In this document: one piece after another, positions 10,413 through 20,665 of the stretch
Position numbering within the stretch: position 1 is the stretch's first letter
Layout: every line of letters starts with the position of its first letter
NCBI GenBank assembly: GCA_019918135.1
Contig: WBZZ01006520.1
Location: 1 to 64,000 of the forward strand
Reading direction: 5' to 3'
Length of the DNA: 64,000 nucleotides
Source of the DNA: Paulinella micropora
Taxonomy: Eukaryota; Cercozoa; Imbricatea; Euglyphida; Paulinellidae
Translations under genes and position numbers: made by a program
Notes under the pieces: model-generated
The model's input: only the letters and a program-made list of their open reading frames with translations
Databases searched by the model: none
Told to the model about the DNA's origin: nothing

Positions 10413-10688
10413 TTATAAATATTTTTTCAATTCATCCTTGTTTTGAACCCAAGGTTGCTTCATCAACCACTCAATATATGGTTTATCAATCTTAGCAATG
10501 TCTTCAATTTTTTTTGCCTTGTATTTACCGAAATGAAATACATCCTTCGGCTGAGAGGCTTTAATCTTTTCAATTGCCTTAATTTCTTCATCAATCAACT
10601 GTTGGACATCTCTTACTGAAAAGAATTCCTTATTCTTCTCAATTGAAAGTCGTCCAAATTTTTCAGATAGTCTGGTGAGGGAGGTCAT
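10413..10688 (-). CDS. Polinton part: small protein with EXOX-tail-like domain (copy 2)
   Basis: This 91-residue protein is mostly the short domain: FHFGKYKAKKIEDIAKIDKP, then YIEWLMKQPW and a Lys-rich end. It is a paralogue of the gene at 9,896-10,381, 31 bases away on the same strand, so one likely arose from the other by tandem duplication. No nuclease core is present, so these are probably accessory nucleic-acid-binding or regulator proteins rather than enzymes. A CTATATAGAC box sits a few bases before the ATG. Confidence 0.58.
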   Translation of the reverse strand: MTSLTRLSEKFGRLSIEKNKEFFSVRDVQQLIDEEIKAIEKIKASQPKDVFHFGKYKAKKIEDIAKIDKPYIEWLMKQPWVQNKDELKKYL

Positions 10689-10702
10689 TGGTCTATATAG
10701 AG
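10689..10702 (-). promoter_or_regulatory. TATA-like start motif before EXOX-tail copy 2
   Basis: Read on the minus strand, CTCTATATAGACCA ends at the ATG at 10,688. A similar ATATATATC precedes copy 1 (10,382-10,391). Confidence 0.4.
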
Positions 10703-10751
10703 TGGTAAAAAATTTTATGAAAAAAAATTAATTATTTGATATTTGATTTTT

Positions 10752-11270
10752 TTAAAATCCAAAAGGTCTAGTTTCAATCGCATTCTCTACAATTCCAATA
10801 ACTTGTCTGTTCGTATATGTAAAACTAAATATCTTTTCTAAGTATTCGCTTGTTATTTTTTTCTTTTGTTTATCTCTTGTAATTTTGTTGTTTTCTATTA
10901 TAACTACTTTTCCAGACTTCTCAATTCGCTTAGCAATCCGTAATTCTTCATCAGTCTCCAACAATTCAGCCAGTTCATTTTTACCATTCTCAAATAATTC
11001 AGTGTTTGTAATACCTAGCCCGCAACTTATTACACTTAACATATTTGGTAAATTCAATGCTTTTTTCGTTTCATAGTTCATACTAAATCCTTTTACTTTC
11101 ATACTGGCTTTACCATTATCTAATAAGTATCCATAACATTTCGGCCCGCCTCCCACAAAGGTTTTTATTTTTGCTCCTTTCAATTCATCTGTCCAATCTC
11201 CCAGTAAATCGCCTGTCTCTACATCCACCTCATTAATTTCTTTGTTAGTCGTATATATTACGCTGTTGTG
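10752..11270 (-). CDS. Polinton part: protein-primed family B DNA polymerase, C-terminal part
   Basis: The sequence contains SVIYTT, ETGDLLGDWTDEL, FVGGGPKCYGYLL and MKVKGFSMN. In Polinton and other protein-primed B-family polymerases these follow one another after palm motif C: the TG.LG..TDEL strand, the KxY motif (here in GGPKCYGY) and the KxRGF-like turn. The rest of the gene lies on the same strand at 44,952-48,427, on the far side of the inserted block. The element is a fossil and this gene is split by the insertion. Confidence 0.82.
   Translation of the reverse strand, partial: HNSVIYTTNKEINEVDVETGDLLGDWTDELKGAKIKTFVGGGPKCYGYLLDNGKASMKVKGFSMNYETKKALNLPNMLSVISCGLGITNTELFENGKNELAELLETDEELRIAKRIEKSGKVVIIENNKITRDKQKKKITSEYLEKIFSFTYTNRQVIGIVENAIETRPFGF
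11266..11270. repeat. Left copy of a candidate 5-bp target-site duplication (TTGTG)
   Basis: TTGTG lies exactly where Polinton polymerase sequence stops and GC-rich block sequence starts. The same five bases occur at 44,947-44,951, where polymerase sequence resumes. Neither the base before nor the base after is shared, so the match is five bases long. Five bases can match by chance, but the position at both ends of the composition change makes a duplication plausible. Confidence 0.55.
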
Positions 11271-11744
11271 CTCCAAACCAGCTGTCGGAACCTCCCTCAA
11301 CGTTGCTTGAAAATCACTGGGCAGCGACAAGCGAACGCAGCCGTAGCGGCTCAAGCAGGCAGCTGGTGGTGGAAGTCGTCCAGCTCTGGGCCTGGCAAAC
11401 GAGAGCCGGCCGATAGTAGCAGGACTGTCCGAGGTGTAGCCCGAGAAGCGGACTTTGTACGCGATCTGCAGCAGGACGCGACCCGCTTCGTCCGCGTTCA
11501 GACGTACCGCCTGGTGCATCTCCCGTTTGGTAGCGTACGGAGCGCCGACAAAAATGCAGTGGTCCCCGTAGGCACCGATCCAATCAGCGGTCTCGTCCTG
11601 GCGGGAACGGGTTTGGCACAGGTACAGCTTTTTTGTCTCGCCGGAGCCCTGCGGTTGTCGCGCTGCCGCTACACTATCGTCAAACTGGGCGGGCCGGACC
11701 GGCTCGAGAACCACAAAACAAAGCGCCGACCGTCCGCTCATCAT
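11271..11744 (-). CDS. Unknown gene, 5' part only, cut at the block edge
   Basis: This frame starts at ATG 11,744 and reads about 157 GC-rich codons before it meets the block boundary and runs into Polinton polymerase sequence. The protein part is rich in Arg, Ala and Pro, with no signal peptide or membrane helix and no motif I recognise. The chimeric open frame across the junction is an accident of the insertion and not a fusion gene with meaning. It shows that the left end of the block lies inside a gene. Confidence 0.45.
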
Positions 11745-12042
11745 CGATCCAATCCTTTTTTTTTGGGGGGGGGGGTGGTCTTTTTTCTCTCTCTCTGGGG
11801 ACTTTTTCTCTCAGCCAGCTCGGGGGAGGGGGGGGGGGGGGCCGGACCGGAGACATCGAACTATCGGGGGAGGTGGGGGCCACCCCGGAAAACCAAAAAA
11901 GCCCTTCCTCGTTTGAACTTTGCCATAGACACCTAGGTACAACGAAAAAAAAAGGGAGGGGTGGGGGAGAGGATTCGTAAGTTTTTGGTGTCCCCCCCCC
12001 ACCCCCCCCCGGGCCTAGATAGCAAAAGCAAAGAAACAAGCT
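11745..12042. other. Intergenic stretch of G, C and T runs
   Basis: The gap between two divergent genes is filled with runs of G (around 11,766-11,776 and 11,829-11,840), CT-rich text and a C-rich run around 11,990-12,010. A bidirectional promoter would be expected here, but I see no clear TATA box. Confidence 0.4.
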
Positions 12043-13431
12043 ATGTCGGAAAACCCTCACCCCGCCAAACGCCAGAAGAGTGATCGGTGCACAGACAGTT
12101 TGGCAGCCAACGTGTCGTGGCTGTTTCTTTTGCCTTTAGACGTTTGGCCGATGGTCAGGGACCTGGCGGGTGCCGAGGAAGCCGCTGTTTGGACCCTCGT
12201 GTGCCAGCTTTTCCAGACGGTTGTCACGACACCTGAATTTTGGGCACACTTTGAGCGCGAGCTCAAGGTAGAGCTCGAATCGCACCGAAAGATTTTCTCG
12301 CTACTCGCTCCGGTTTGCCAGACCTCTAGCACGCCACTGCACAGCCTGACCATCGCTGGTCTTTCGGAAGCGGGCCAAGAGAAACTAGTGCCGCTGGTCA
12401 CCTCGATTAAGGTAAAAGAGTTGACACTCAAGGGCTCAATGTCGCCTCAGATTCTGCGGGCATTTGCTGCTATTCAGAGCCTGGACCTCATCGAAAGCAA
12501 GTACACAGCTGCCTGTCTGCAGCAGCTGCTGCAGAACGCAAGCTCGCTGACCTCGCTGCGCTTCGAAGGCAGCGGCCTCACTGAAAACGATTTCACGAGG
12601 ATCCTGCCCAGCTTTACGGGGCTGGTGCGCCTGGGCCTGACGTGCTGCGCAAACGTCACGGATTCGGCGCTGCAGACGCTACGCGTTCTAACGCACCTGC
12701 AGGCGTTGGACTTAGAAGACTGTCGCAGAATCACCGGGACTGGACTCCGGAATCTACCAATAGAGGAGCTAAACCTGCGCAGACAACGATATTTCGTTAA
12801 CCTGTCAGGGATTCAAGTGGCTTTCCCCACGCTCAACCGTCTCAACCGCCTGAGCCTTTACGGTTTGCGAGAGTCTGGGTTAGGGCTTCTAACGCAAATA
12901 ACCACCTTGCGTCACTTGGACTTACTAGAATGCCACTCCATCCAAGGCAAGAACCTGCCCGTACTAAACGCACTCGAGCTCGAAACCCTAAGGGTTAATA
13001 CCCTCACCGACTGCCGCTCCCGGCAAACGTTGCTACATTTGCTAGGGTTGCCGGCCTTAGTAGAGCTGAGGCTGCAGGCTTGCAATCTCACTAGCCAGGA
13101 TCTACTCTCGCTACACGCTTGCCCCAAGCTGAGCAAACTGCAGCTTAGGAAGTGCCACGCCATCCACGACCTTACAGTTCTACGCGCTTTTCCTGTTCTT
13201 GCCGATTTAACTCTCTATGAATGCAACGGCTTAGACAGTGTAGCCGGACTGCAGAACTGTAGCTCGCTGCAGGAAATCGAATTCTTTGGGTGCGAAGGCA
13301 TAACTACCATTGCAGCTCTGCAGAAATGTCGGTCGCTGCGCAAATTGTGCCTGTGGTTTATGAACCAGGTCCCGGCGGCGGAGGTACAAGACTTTCGGCA
13401 AAAAAGACCGCAGGTAGAGGTAGAATTTTAA
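12043..13431 (+). CDS. F-box / leucine-rich-repeat protein (FBXL-type)
   Basis: The frame is whole: 462 residues from ATG to TAA. Residues 28-70 have an F-box pattern (LFLLPLDVWPMVRDL, then WTLVCQLFQTVV and PEFW). From about residue 100 to 450 there are some twelve to fourteen leucine-rich repeats of the Cys-containing type, for example LQALDLEDCRRITGTGLRNL and LRHLDLLECHSIQG. FBXL proteins use the F-box to join an SCF ubiquitin ligase through Skp1 and the LRR arc to pick substrates. A basic KRQK near the start may target the nucleus. It is the best-preserved and most recognisable gene of the block. Viruses and bacteria with F-box proteins use them to redirect host degradation, which is a possible role here. 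Confidence 0.8.
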   Translation: MSENPHPAKRQKSDRCTDSLAANVSWLFLLPLDVWPMVRDLAGAEEAAVWTLVCQLFQTVVTTPEFWAHFERELKVELESHRKIFSLLAPVCQTSSTPLHSLTIAGLSEAGQEKLVPLVTSIKVKELTLKGSMSPQILRAFAAIQSLDLIESKYTAACLQQLLQNASSLTSLRFEGSGLTENDFTRILPSFTGLVRLGLTCCANVTDSALQTLRVLTHLQALDLEDCRRITGTGLRNLPIEELNLRRQRYFVNLSGIQVAFPTLNRLNRLSLYGLRESGLGLLTQITTLRHLDLLECHSIQGKNLPVLNALELETLRVNTLTDCRSRQTLLHLLGLPALVELRLQACNLTSQDLLSLHACPKLSKLQLRKCHAIHDLTVLRAFPVLADLTLYECNGLDSVAGLQNCSSLQEIEFFGCEGITTIAALQKCRSLRKLCLWFMNQVPAAEVQDFRQKRPQVEVEF

Positions 13432-13799
13432 TAATTCTTCAGTAATTGTGCACAGTGGTGCAGTCGCAACTTTCCCACGAAGGCCCCGATGATGTACGGG
13501 GGTGGGGGGGGGCCGCCCCCCGCCTATTTCTTTTTCTTTTGTGCCACAGGCCCCCCCCCCCCCCCCCCCCCCCAGAGGTATGTTTTGGGCGAGAGGAGGG
13601 AGAGGGGAGCGGGAGCGGGAAGAAATCGCTGTTGCAGTTATCGGACACCAGTTGCGCCCTAATTTTGAGAGGTGCTAAATTAAAATTACGTGCTCACGGG
13701 GGATTAATAATTTAAGCATTTGCTTTGGCTAGCACGGGGAGCTTGCCAAAGCGGGGAAATGGGGGCGCGGGGGTGGGGCTGATTAGGGCCTCTGTGCCA
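13432..13799. other. Intergenic stretch with a 23-base C run
   Basis: No gene is seen. It holds a 23-base C run at 13,551-13,573, purine-rich text after it, and then the approach to the giant membrane-protein gene. The C run is the longest single-base tract of the block. Confidence 0.5.
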
Positions 13800-16700
13800 A
13801 TGACGTCAGCGGCGGAACCTTACGTCAGACTACTGAAACTGCTTAGTCCGCAATCAAACAGACCCAAGTACCTCTCCGAGTTCTTGGAAGCTCGGCAGGC
13901 GCTCCTGACGAAAGTAGCCAAGAGTACTGAAAGCGATCTGCTGCAAATCCTGTGCAGCCCGGAAAAACGCCATGCAGCGTTCAGCAGGCTAAGCCGTAGA
14001 TTTTTTGTGATCCTCTTGTTGTGCTTCTCACTTGCAGGAGGAATAGATTACGTGCATGTTGCTAGGAGCAACACAGAAACTTCCGGTGGTCGGAATCCAA
14101 CAAATCCAAGCGAAGAGGACGACCACATATATGCTCGGGATGCAGCAGGTAACTTGATATACGCCGAAGAAGAAATGCAATCCCTTGCCGCCCTCCGCGC
14201 GACGTTACAGCCGTCCAAGGACGCGGAACAACCGGCGGCGACTGCCGACAACTGCTGACCCCGAGCGAGCTGCAGTGCTGCCGGCCGCCGCAACGCCTTG
14301 ACGCAACGCCGCCAACTGCGTGGCAGGTCGGGGGCTGTGTCTTCCTCGTGGACTCGGTCGACAACTACGCGGCGCCTACCGCGCCACCGTCCTGCGCTGC
14401 CGCTGCTGCACCCCAATACGAGCGGAACGTGACGTGGACGTGCGGGGCGACATTTGTACAGTGCGCGCTCACTGCGGCGCAGGGGCAGACCAACGAGACG
14501 GGCGCGAGCTGTAGAGTTGTAGCAGGTGACCGTTGCCACCTGCTGCCGCCAGCAGCGGCTAATGCCAACGCGGTCTGCGAGCGCCTCGTGCGCTACCGCA
14601 CACGAGTCCAGCCAGACCTGGTGCGGCAGCAGCTCGTGACGGGCTGGCCCTCCTCGACCGCGGGGTGCAGCGCCGTCCTGACACCGTCTGTTGCCTTGGC
14701 GTGCCCGTCCGGGCGCAACGTGAGCTGCGGGTCCGAGCTGTGCCTGGCACAGCTGCCGGTATTTGTGGACAACGCTGGTTGGTGGCGCTGCGCCGCCGAC
14801 TACCCTTGGTCCCGCCCCACGCAATGGAGGGCGACGTGCGGGGGGCAGACGGTTTCGTGCGGCGCCACTAGTACAGGAGGACGCTACGTTTGCAGCGGCA
14901 ACGGCCGCTGGCGCCTGTTCAACTGCACGGTGGACTACGCTGAAACGTTGGCGCTCGGTGCGTGCGCTGCGGTGCTGGCGGCGTGTCCTGGCGACCTGCC
15001 GCACGCGCTGGTACGCGCGAATGCCACCAGCGACGGGACCGTGGTGTGGGCGAACGGGTGGCGCTGGTCCTGCCCGCACGTACAAATGCTGTTGGCCGGC
15101 CGCGGGCTCAGCTACTGCGAGCTAACCGCCGACGAGGACGTGTTGCGCGCGCCGGTGCCGCCCGCGTGTGCCGCGCGGCCCCAGGGCTTGACGGTCCTGG
15201 TGCAGTACTGCAGCGCGCTGCCCGTGCACTGCCTCCCGCAGGACTTTGGCCTGGCGCTGCAGTGCGTGAACGAGTGCGAGCTGAGCGGCCAGTGCCAGAT
15301 GGCACGACTGCCGGAGCTGCGCGGCGGCGGCTGGTGGCTTACCAGCCTGCAGAACGAGCCAATCACCAGAGGCTGCTGGCTCGGCGCGGATCACGGCGCG
15401 CTCGCGGGAGGTTTGTGCCCCGCGCTGCAGGCCCAGTGCGTGACGTACTGTGGGACGGGGCACAGCCCGTCGGTGACGGTCTGGTCCGAGGCAGACTGCG
15501 AGCTGTCGCTGTTCCATGAAGAGCGCTTCCGTTGCGGGACCACGGACCTGGTGTGCGAGCCCCTGGCCATGGTCGCGGCGCAAGTGGACAGACAAATGCT
15601 GGACGCGCTGCAACGGGACATGGAGGTGAACGACCGCGTGACGGACGACTACCTACTGTGCCACAACGCCGCGCCGGCCGCGGCGGCGCGCGTGCTGTGC
15701 CCCGTGGCCCGGCAGACGCTGGGCCTAACAGAGGACCGTTGCGGGCGCTGGCGTACGCGTGCGCCGCCACGGGCGGCACCATCGAGTGCGACGGGGGTTG
15801 GACGCGCGACCCTACAGTTGACCCGTTCTGTACAACCAGTGGCACTGACGGTAGCGCCACGCCGGTGCCCTGCGACTGCGGCGTGCACTGGACGCCGGTT
15901 GTGCAGGCGCTGGCGCCCAGTGCGTTGATCGACAGCCAGTGCTATCTTGACATGCAGAGCGGCGGGCTGTCGAAGGTTAATTTGGAGGCGTTCCGGCTCT
16001 GCACCAGCAACACGCGGTTGACCTCGTCGGCTGGAGGGTTGAGCTGCGCGGCTCGCGGGCTCGTGTCGCTGGACGAGTTGGTGTTGCTGTGGCTGGCGGA
16101 CGACATGCCGGAGGCTACGAGCAGGGGCTCGCTGCTGGAGCACAGCCTGCGCGGCACGAACCCGCGCGCGAGCGTCGACAGCCCGGCCGCGGCACTACTG
16201 CTGTTGCGGCGCCTGTGGGCCGCCGACGGCGGCCGCATTCTGTTGGGCGAGGTGCTGGCGACCGACCATGACCGGCGGGCCTGGTGCCTCAGCGCCGACG
16301 ACACGGGCGCCGCCACGCCAGTCTGTGCGCTGCGCCCCGGGCTGGGGCTGCCGCTGTGCACGGTGCACTGCCCCGTCGGCACGATCGCATCGGCGGCGGC
16401 CACCGGAGCAGTGCGCTGCTGCAACTCGCGGGGCTGCTGCTGGCTCGGCACGGCGGGGCTTACTTACTCTTCGGGTGGAGCGGGGCTGCAGCAGCTGCCG
16501 CACAATGACACGGTCTGCCGCCCGAACCTTTTTGCGGAGCTGACGGCGTACCCACGCCCGACCGCGGACGCGGTGTTGGCGCCCGGCGACGCGCAGCGCC
16601 AGCTGTGCTTCGAGGACGTGCGTTGCCAGGCAATCGTGATCTTCGCGAACGGCGGCGTGTTCTTTAGCGAGCGCGAGCTGAACTTCCCGTTAGCGGAACT

Positions 16701-19394
16701 GCGGCGACTGGACCCCGGGCGCCTGCACCAGCTAGACGCCGACAAACAGAGCACGCGTTACTTGCACCCGGTGCCAAAAGGGGAGCTGGCGGCGCGCGGC
16801 GACACCGTTGTCACGTCGCTGCAGAGCGCGGTCGTGGCCCTGGACCGGCGGGTCAACCAGGCCTGCAGCCGCTTCGTTGACTGGTCTTGGTCCGGCTGGC
16901 GGCCCGCGGCGCTGTCGCGTGCAAGAACAGTGCTGCAAGAAAACTGGCGCGCGCTGGCCATGGCAGTGGGGCTGCCGGCCGACCCGGCCACGCTGCCGGG
17001 CCTGGCGGCCCTGGTCGCTAACAAGAACGAGACCGAGTGGCGGAGGCAGGTGTGCGGCGCCCCCGCTGACTGTCCGGCCACTGTCTGGGTGCCCACAGCC
17101 GGCCCGGTTGCCGGCTACGCCGCCGCGAGGCTCGCGGTCTGCTATTATTTGGCGCTGCTGAACCTGACGGCCGCCGGCGCCGCTCCCAGCCAGTGGCTCG
17201 GCGAATCTGCGAACGGCATGTTCTTTTCCTTGCAAGATCACAAAGGCGTTACACAGGATCAACTGTTGCTAATCCAGCGAGCGCTGCTCCGCGTGGACCT
17301 CGTGCGGGAGGTAGTGCGCGACGCCCTCGTGCTCAGGAACGTTTACGAGGCCCGCCGCGCCGGCCACGTCCCCGGTGCCGACGTTACGGCGGCCCCGGCG
17401 TTGCCGGAGGGCTGCGGCGCAGGCCGCGGGGCCTGCGTTTCCGGCGGCGCGTGGCCGGGGTCGGCGGCGGAGCTGGAGCTGCTGGCCCAGGCACAGGTTG
17501 ACCTGCGGGCGGGGCGTTTGCGCAGCTCGGCGGCGGACCGCTTCCGGCCGGGCGACCACGCCGTGGCGGTAGCCGAAACGCGGTCGCACACGCTGCTGCG
17601 CTACTTCGTGCCGGCCTGGTCCGGCGGCGCGGTCGCAATTGCCGGCCTGACTGGCAAATGTGACTATGACGCGCCGTGGGGAGAGAAAGTGGACCTCACG
17701 TGCCACGAGCCGCTACCCTCTAGCTGCGGGACGCTGGCCATGACGTGGCCCTGGCAGTGGCACAACTGGGTAACCATGGATGCGTTCTCGCACGGCGCTA
17801 CTCGTTGGAGTGCGGGCGGCGGCAACTGCTTCTCTCTGTCCTTCCCGCTGTGGCGCAACGAGCCGGTGCTGGTGGACGGACGCTGGCAAGGCTGTTTCGT
17901 GCCGCGCTGCCCGCAGCCCGTGCCGTACAACTACGACTGGTACGCACTGTCCACGTTGTCGTGGTCCGTGCCCGACACGACCGTGGCGCTGCGCGACGTT
18001 GCCAGCGTGCCCTGCGGCTGGGACCGGGGCATATGCGGCAGCAACGGCCGCTGCCAGTGCAACAGCGGCTTCCGGGTCAAGCCGAACACTGACCCCACGA
18101 CGCTGGTGTACGATGCCGCCGGCGAGCCCAGGGTCGCGCGCGTGCTGCAACAGGACGCGTGCGACATCGACGGGCGCGGCGTGTGCAAGTCCAAGCTTTC
18201 GTATGGCAGCGGGGAGGACTGCAGCGGGCGCGGCGTCTGTGTAGCCGACTTCCGTGCGGACGAGAGGGCCGCGACGTGTCGCTGTGGCGAATACATGCTC
18301 ACGGGGGGCGCCAGAAAAAGCTGCTACTTGTACGAGCAGGGGGACCCGCGCTACTGCGTGGCGCAACCGTTCTCGGGTTTCGTCAGCAACGGCTGGACCA
18401 GCTCGCCCTACGGCCAACCCGCCAGCTGCAACATACCGCCCGAGGGCTGCTTCCACAGCCCGGCGGTGGAGTGCAAGCGGGCCGCCGGCGCCGAAGTCGA
18501 GCGCGGTGAGTGTTTTGGCTGCGAGCTGCCCCGTGTCAGCCTGCTCGTGCCCCGCAGCGAGACGTCGGGGGTGTGCTTGCACAACCAGTCCAGCGGCGCC
18601 AGCAAGTGCGGCAAATGCAGCCCCTGCTACTTCGGAAGGTTCTGTGAGTACGTCACGCTGAGCGGGGTGTGCTACGACAATCGCACCGCCGACAAAAAGT
18701 GTGTCTTGAACTGGTACCTAGGGCAGTACGAGGAGGCTGCCCGCTCGACCATCGATGCCGATCTGCTGGAGTCAAGCGATCTGTGGCCCAGGCGTGGCTG
18801 CGCAGGCAAGCCGTGCAGCGGCAGCGGCCAGTGCACGCAGGCGCGCGCCTTTCCGCTGGAGGCGCACGATTTCGACCATCTGCCGGCCCTCGCCCGTTTT
18901 TCGTACCGCGTGGACCGTTTCCAGCTCCCTGCCTACCTCAAGGACGCGGCGCGTGAGGCTCGGTACGAGGCCGCGATTCGCGCGGCGGCCGACTGCCAAG
19001 CCTGCCAGTGCGACGCGGGCTTTGGCGGCAAGTTCTGTCAGGAACGCGTCTGTGCTCCTGTCTGCCACGTGTCCGCTACTTGGTACTACAACAGCGACGG
19101 TAAGCAGGCCAAGTGCCTGTGCGCGGTCGACAAAAAGTTCAGGTGCCTGCGCCCGGAGGGCGAACAGGGCTGCAGCTGCAAACGGCGCGATTTTCCCTCG
19201 GACAGATCGTTGCCGGTCCCGACCAAAGAAATCGTCTGCGGCCAGTCTACGCTGTCGGCCTGGTCCGCGTCATAGGAGACCAGAAGTTTCCTTGGGCCTG
19301 TACTTGCCAGACGGGGGCCACGGAGACGGACTCTGGCCTGTGCAAGGCCAAGGTCGTGGCCTTGGTTGATGACTACGGCACCCCGCCCCAATAA
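13800..19394 (+). CDS. Giant Cys-rich membrane protein with EGF-like modules
   Basis: A coding region of about 1,860 codons begins at ATG 13,800. The first 65 residues are polar. One membrane helix (RRFFVILLLCFSLAGGIDYV) follows without a cleavage-type start, which suggests a type II anchor with the rest outside. A Ser/Asn/Glu-rich stalk leads into a very long ectodomain with regularly spaced cysteines. Near the end are EGF-like modules (CGWDRGICGSNGRCQCNSGF, CSGRGVC, CQCDAGFGGKFCQ) and many NxT/NxS sites. An AATAAA overlaps the stop. The frame is interrupted about two or three times. Such proteins act in adhesion or entry; baculovirus oral-entry factors share the anchor-plus-Cys-ectodomain layout, but I see no specific similarity. 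Confidence 0.6.
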
Positions 19395-19395
19395 A
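19390..19395 (+). terminator. AATAAA polyadenylation signal overlapping a stop codon
   Basis: AATAAA overlaps the stop of the giant membrane-protein frame. This tight packing recurs downstream of other plus-strand genes of the block. Confidence 0.6.
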
Positions 19396-19759
19396 ACTCC
19401 AACCGGACGTGCGAGGTGCTGGAAACGAATGGGGTGAGGGGCACAGGGGGGGGGGGGGGGAAGTAAAAAGCTGCCTCCTTCCTCCCTTCCCCTGTGCCCC
19501 CCGCCCGCCATTTTCCCTGTGCCCCGCCGCCCTTCCTTCTTTCCCCTGTGCCCTCGCCCCCCGACATTTTCCTTGTGCCCCCCCGTCCTTCCTTCTTTCC
19601 CCTGTGCCCCCGCCCCCCGCAATTTCCCCTGTGCCCTCTACTTTTTTTTTCGTCTTCCTTTTGTTTGTTTTTACTTATTTTGGTTTGACATATTACGGCA
19701 ACGGATTAAAAAAAAAGAAAAGAGGGAAATATGGGCGGCCGCTCGCAGACAGCTGTGCG
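19396..19759. other. Tandem CT-rich repeats, no gene
   Basis: The stretch 19,485-19,645 repeats a unit of about 30-60 bases built on CCCCTGTGCCCC plus TTCCTTCTTTCC. It gives open but meaningless Pro/Ser/Phe-rich frames. A G run lies at 19,448-19,461. It is probably a simple-sequence spacer. Confidence 0.5.
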
Positions 19760-20346
19760 CCGCGGCGGCTTGCGTTTGATTGCGTAATCTGGGGCCTGCT
19801 GCTCGATATCCTGCCGGCCCGGGACAGTTTGAACCTCATTAGCTTTCTTTACGAGCATTGCCGGACTGCACGTCCCAGCAAACGGACGGAGCTGCCGTGG
19901 CCTTTAGTCCCTTGTCCAACTTAGTGCAGCGCCGCGCGGGGCTCTTGTTGAAAAGACCCTCAGCCCCCGCCAGCACGCTTGTGAGTCGTATTGGCAAGCT
20001 CTGCAGCCGCTGTCTGGTCCCGGCGCTGCCACAGTCGCGGCTTAGCTTGTGTGCGGAACACGAACTGACAGTGCCTGCCCCCTGTGTTGCCAGACTGATT
20101 GACATGCGGCAGGTGCTAAGCGTGCCGGCCTCCGCGGCTAGTTTTGCGTCCTGCTGCGCTAGCTTTGCGCTGTACAACGCCCGGCTCGTGCCCCGCTACC
20201 AGGAACTCCTGAGAGCTTGCCAAGAGGCGGGCGTGCGCTGCCGGACGATTGGTGGCGTCTTGTACCTGTGTCACACGGACGCACCGCGTGCCTGTGCGCA
20301 ATTGTGGCGAACACGCCACCCTGCGGTGTACAGCGCGCGTGCGTAG
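19760..20346 (+). CDS. Small unknown protein with an F-box-like start
   Basis: The region encodes up to about 195 residues. Near its start, the stretch WGLLLDILPARDSLNLISFL has the hydrophobic spacing of an F-box helix pair, as in the FBXL gene at 12,043. The remainder is Ala/Cys/Arg-rich (for example QELLRACQEAGVRCR) with no repeats I can name. No good ATG is seen and the frame does not run cleanly through, so it may be a decayed or spliced gene. Confidence is low, but codon-like GC bias and the F-box-like start favour a real gene remnant. Confidence 0.35.
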
Positions 20347-20665
20347 CTAGAAACCTCTTCTTCTTTCCCCTCTCCAATTCCTCCCCCCCCCCCTCTCCAG
20401 TTCCAAGGCATTGGAATCTTTACTGATTAAAAAAGAAACGGCCGACAGATCTTTTTTTTTGTTCCAAGCAGGAAAACGATTTCTTCACGGACTTTCGGTG
20501 CTTAAAAAAAAAATAAGAAAAGCTGGCAAAAAAAACAAAAAAGGAAGGGGAGGGCTATGCGTGTGTATCTTTTGTTTGCATTCCTGTAAGCTAACGAAAC
20601 CAGCGCTGCCGACCTCTTCTTCTTCTATCCCTAACTGGCTGCGGCTAAGCTTTCTGGTGTGTTGT
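20347..20665. other. Intergenic stretch, no gene seen
   Basis: This is AT- and C-run-rich DNA between two converging genes. It includes a T run followed by CCAAGCAG near 20,450-20,471 that looks like a 3' splice site, though no matching donor was found. Confidence 0.35.

Noticed and set aside
10752-11744. A single 330-residue fusion protein
   Set aside because: The first half has block composition and the second half is Polinton polymerase; the open frame across the junction is accidental.
14048-15085. Arg/Ala-rich minus-strand proteins across 14-19 kb
   Set aside because: They are GC-driven shadows of the giant Cys-rich gene, with no motif.
19409-19780. Pro/Cys/Phe-rich proteins near 19.5 kb
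   Set aside because: They are translations of a CT-rich tandem spacer in three frames with no start or motif.
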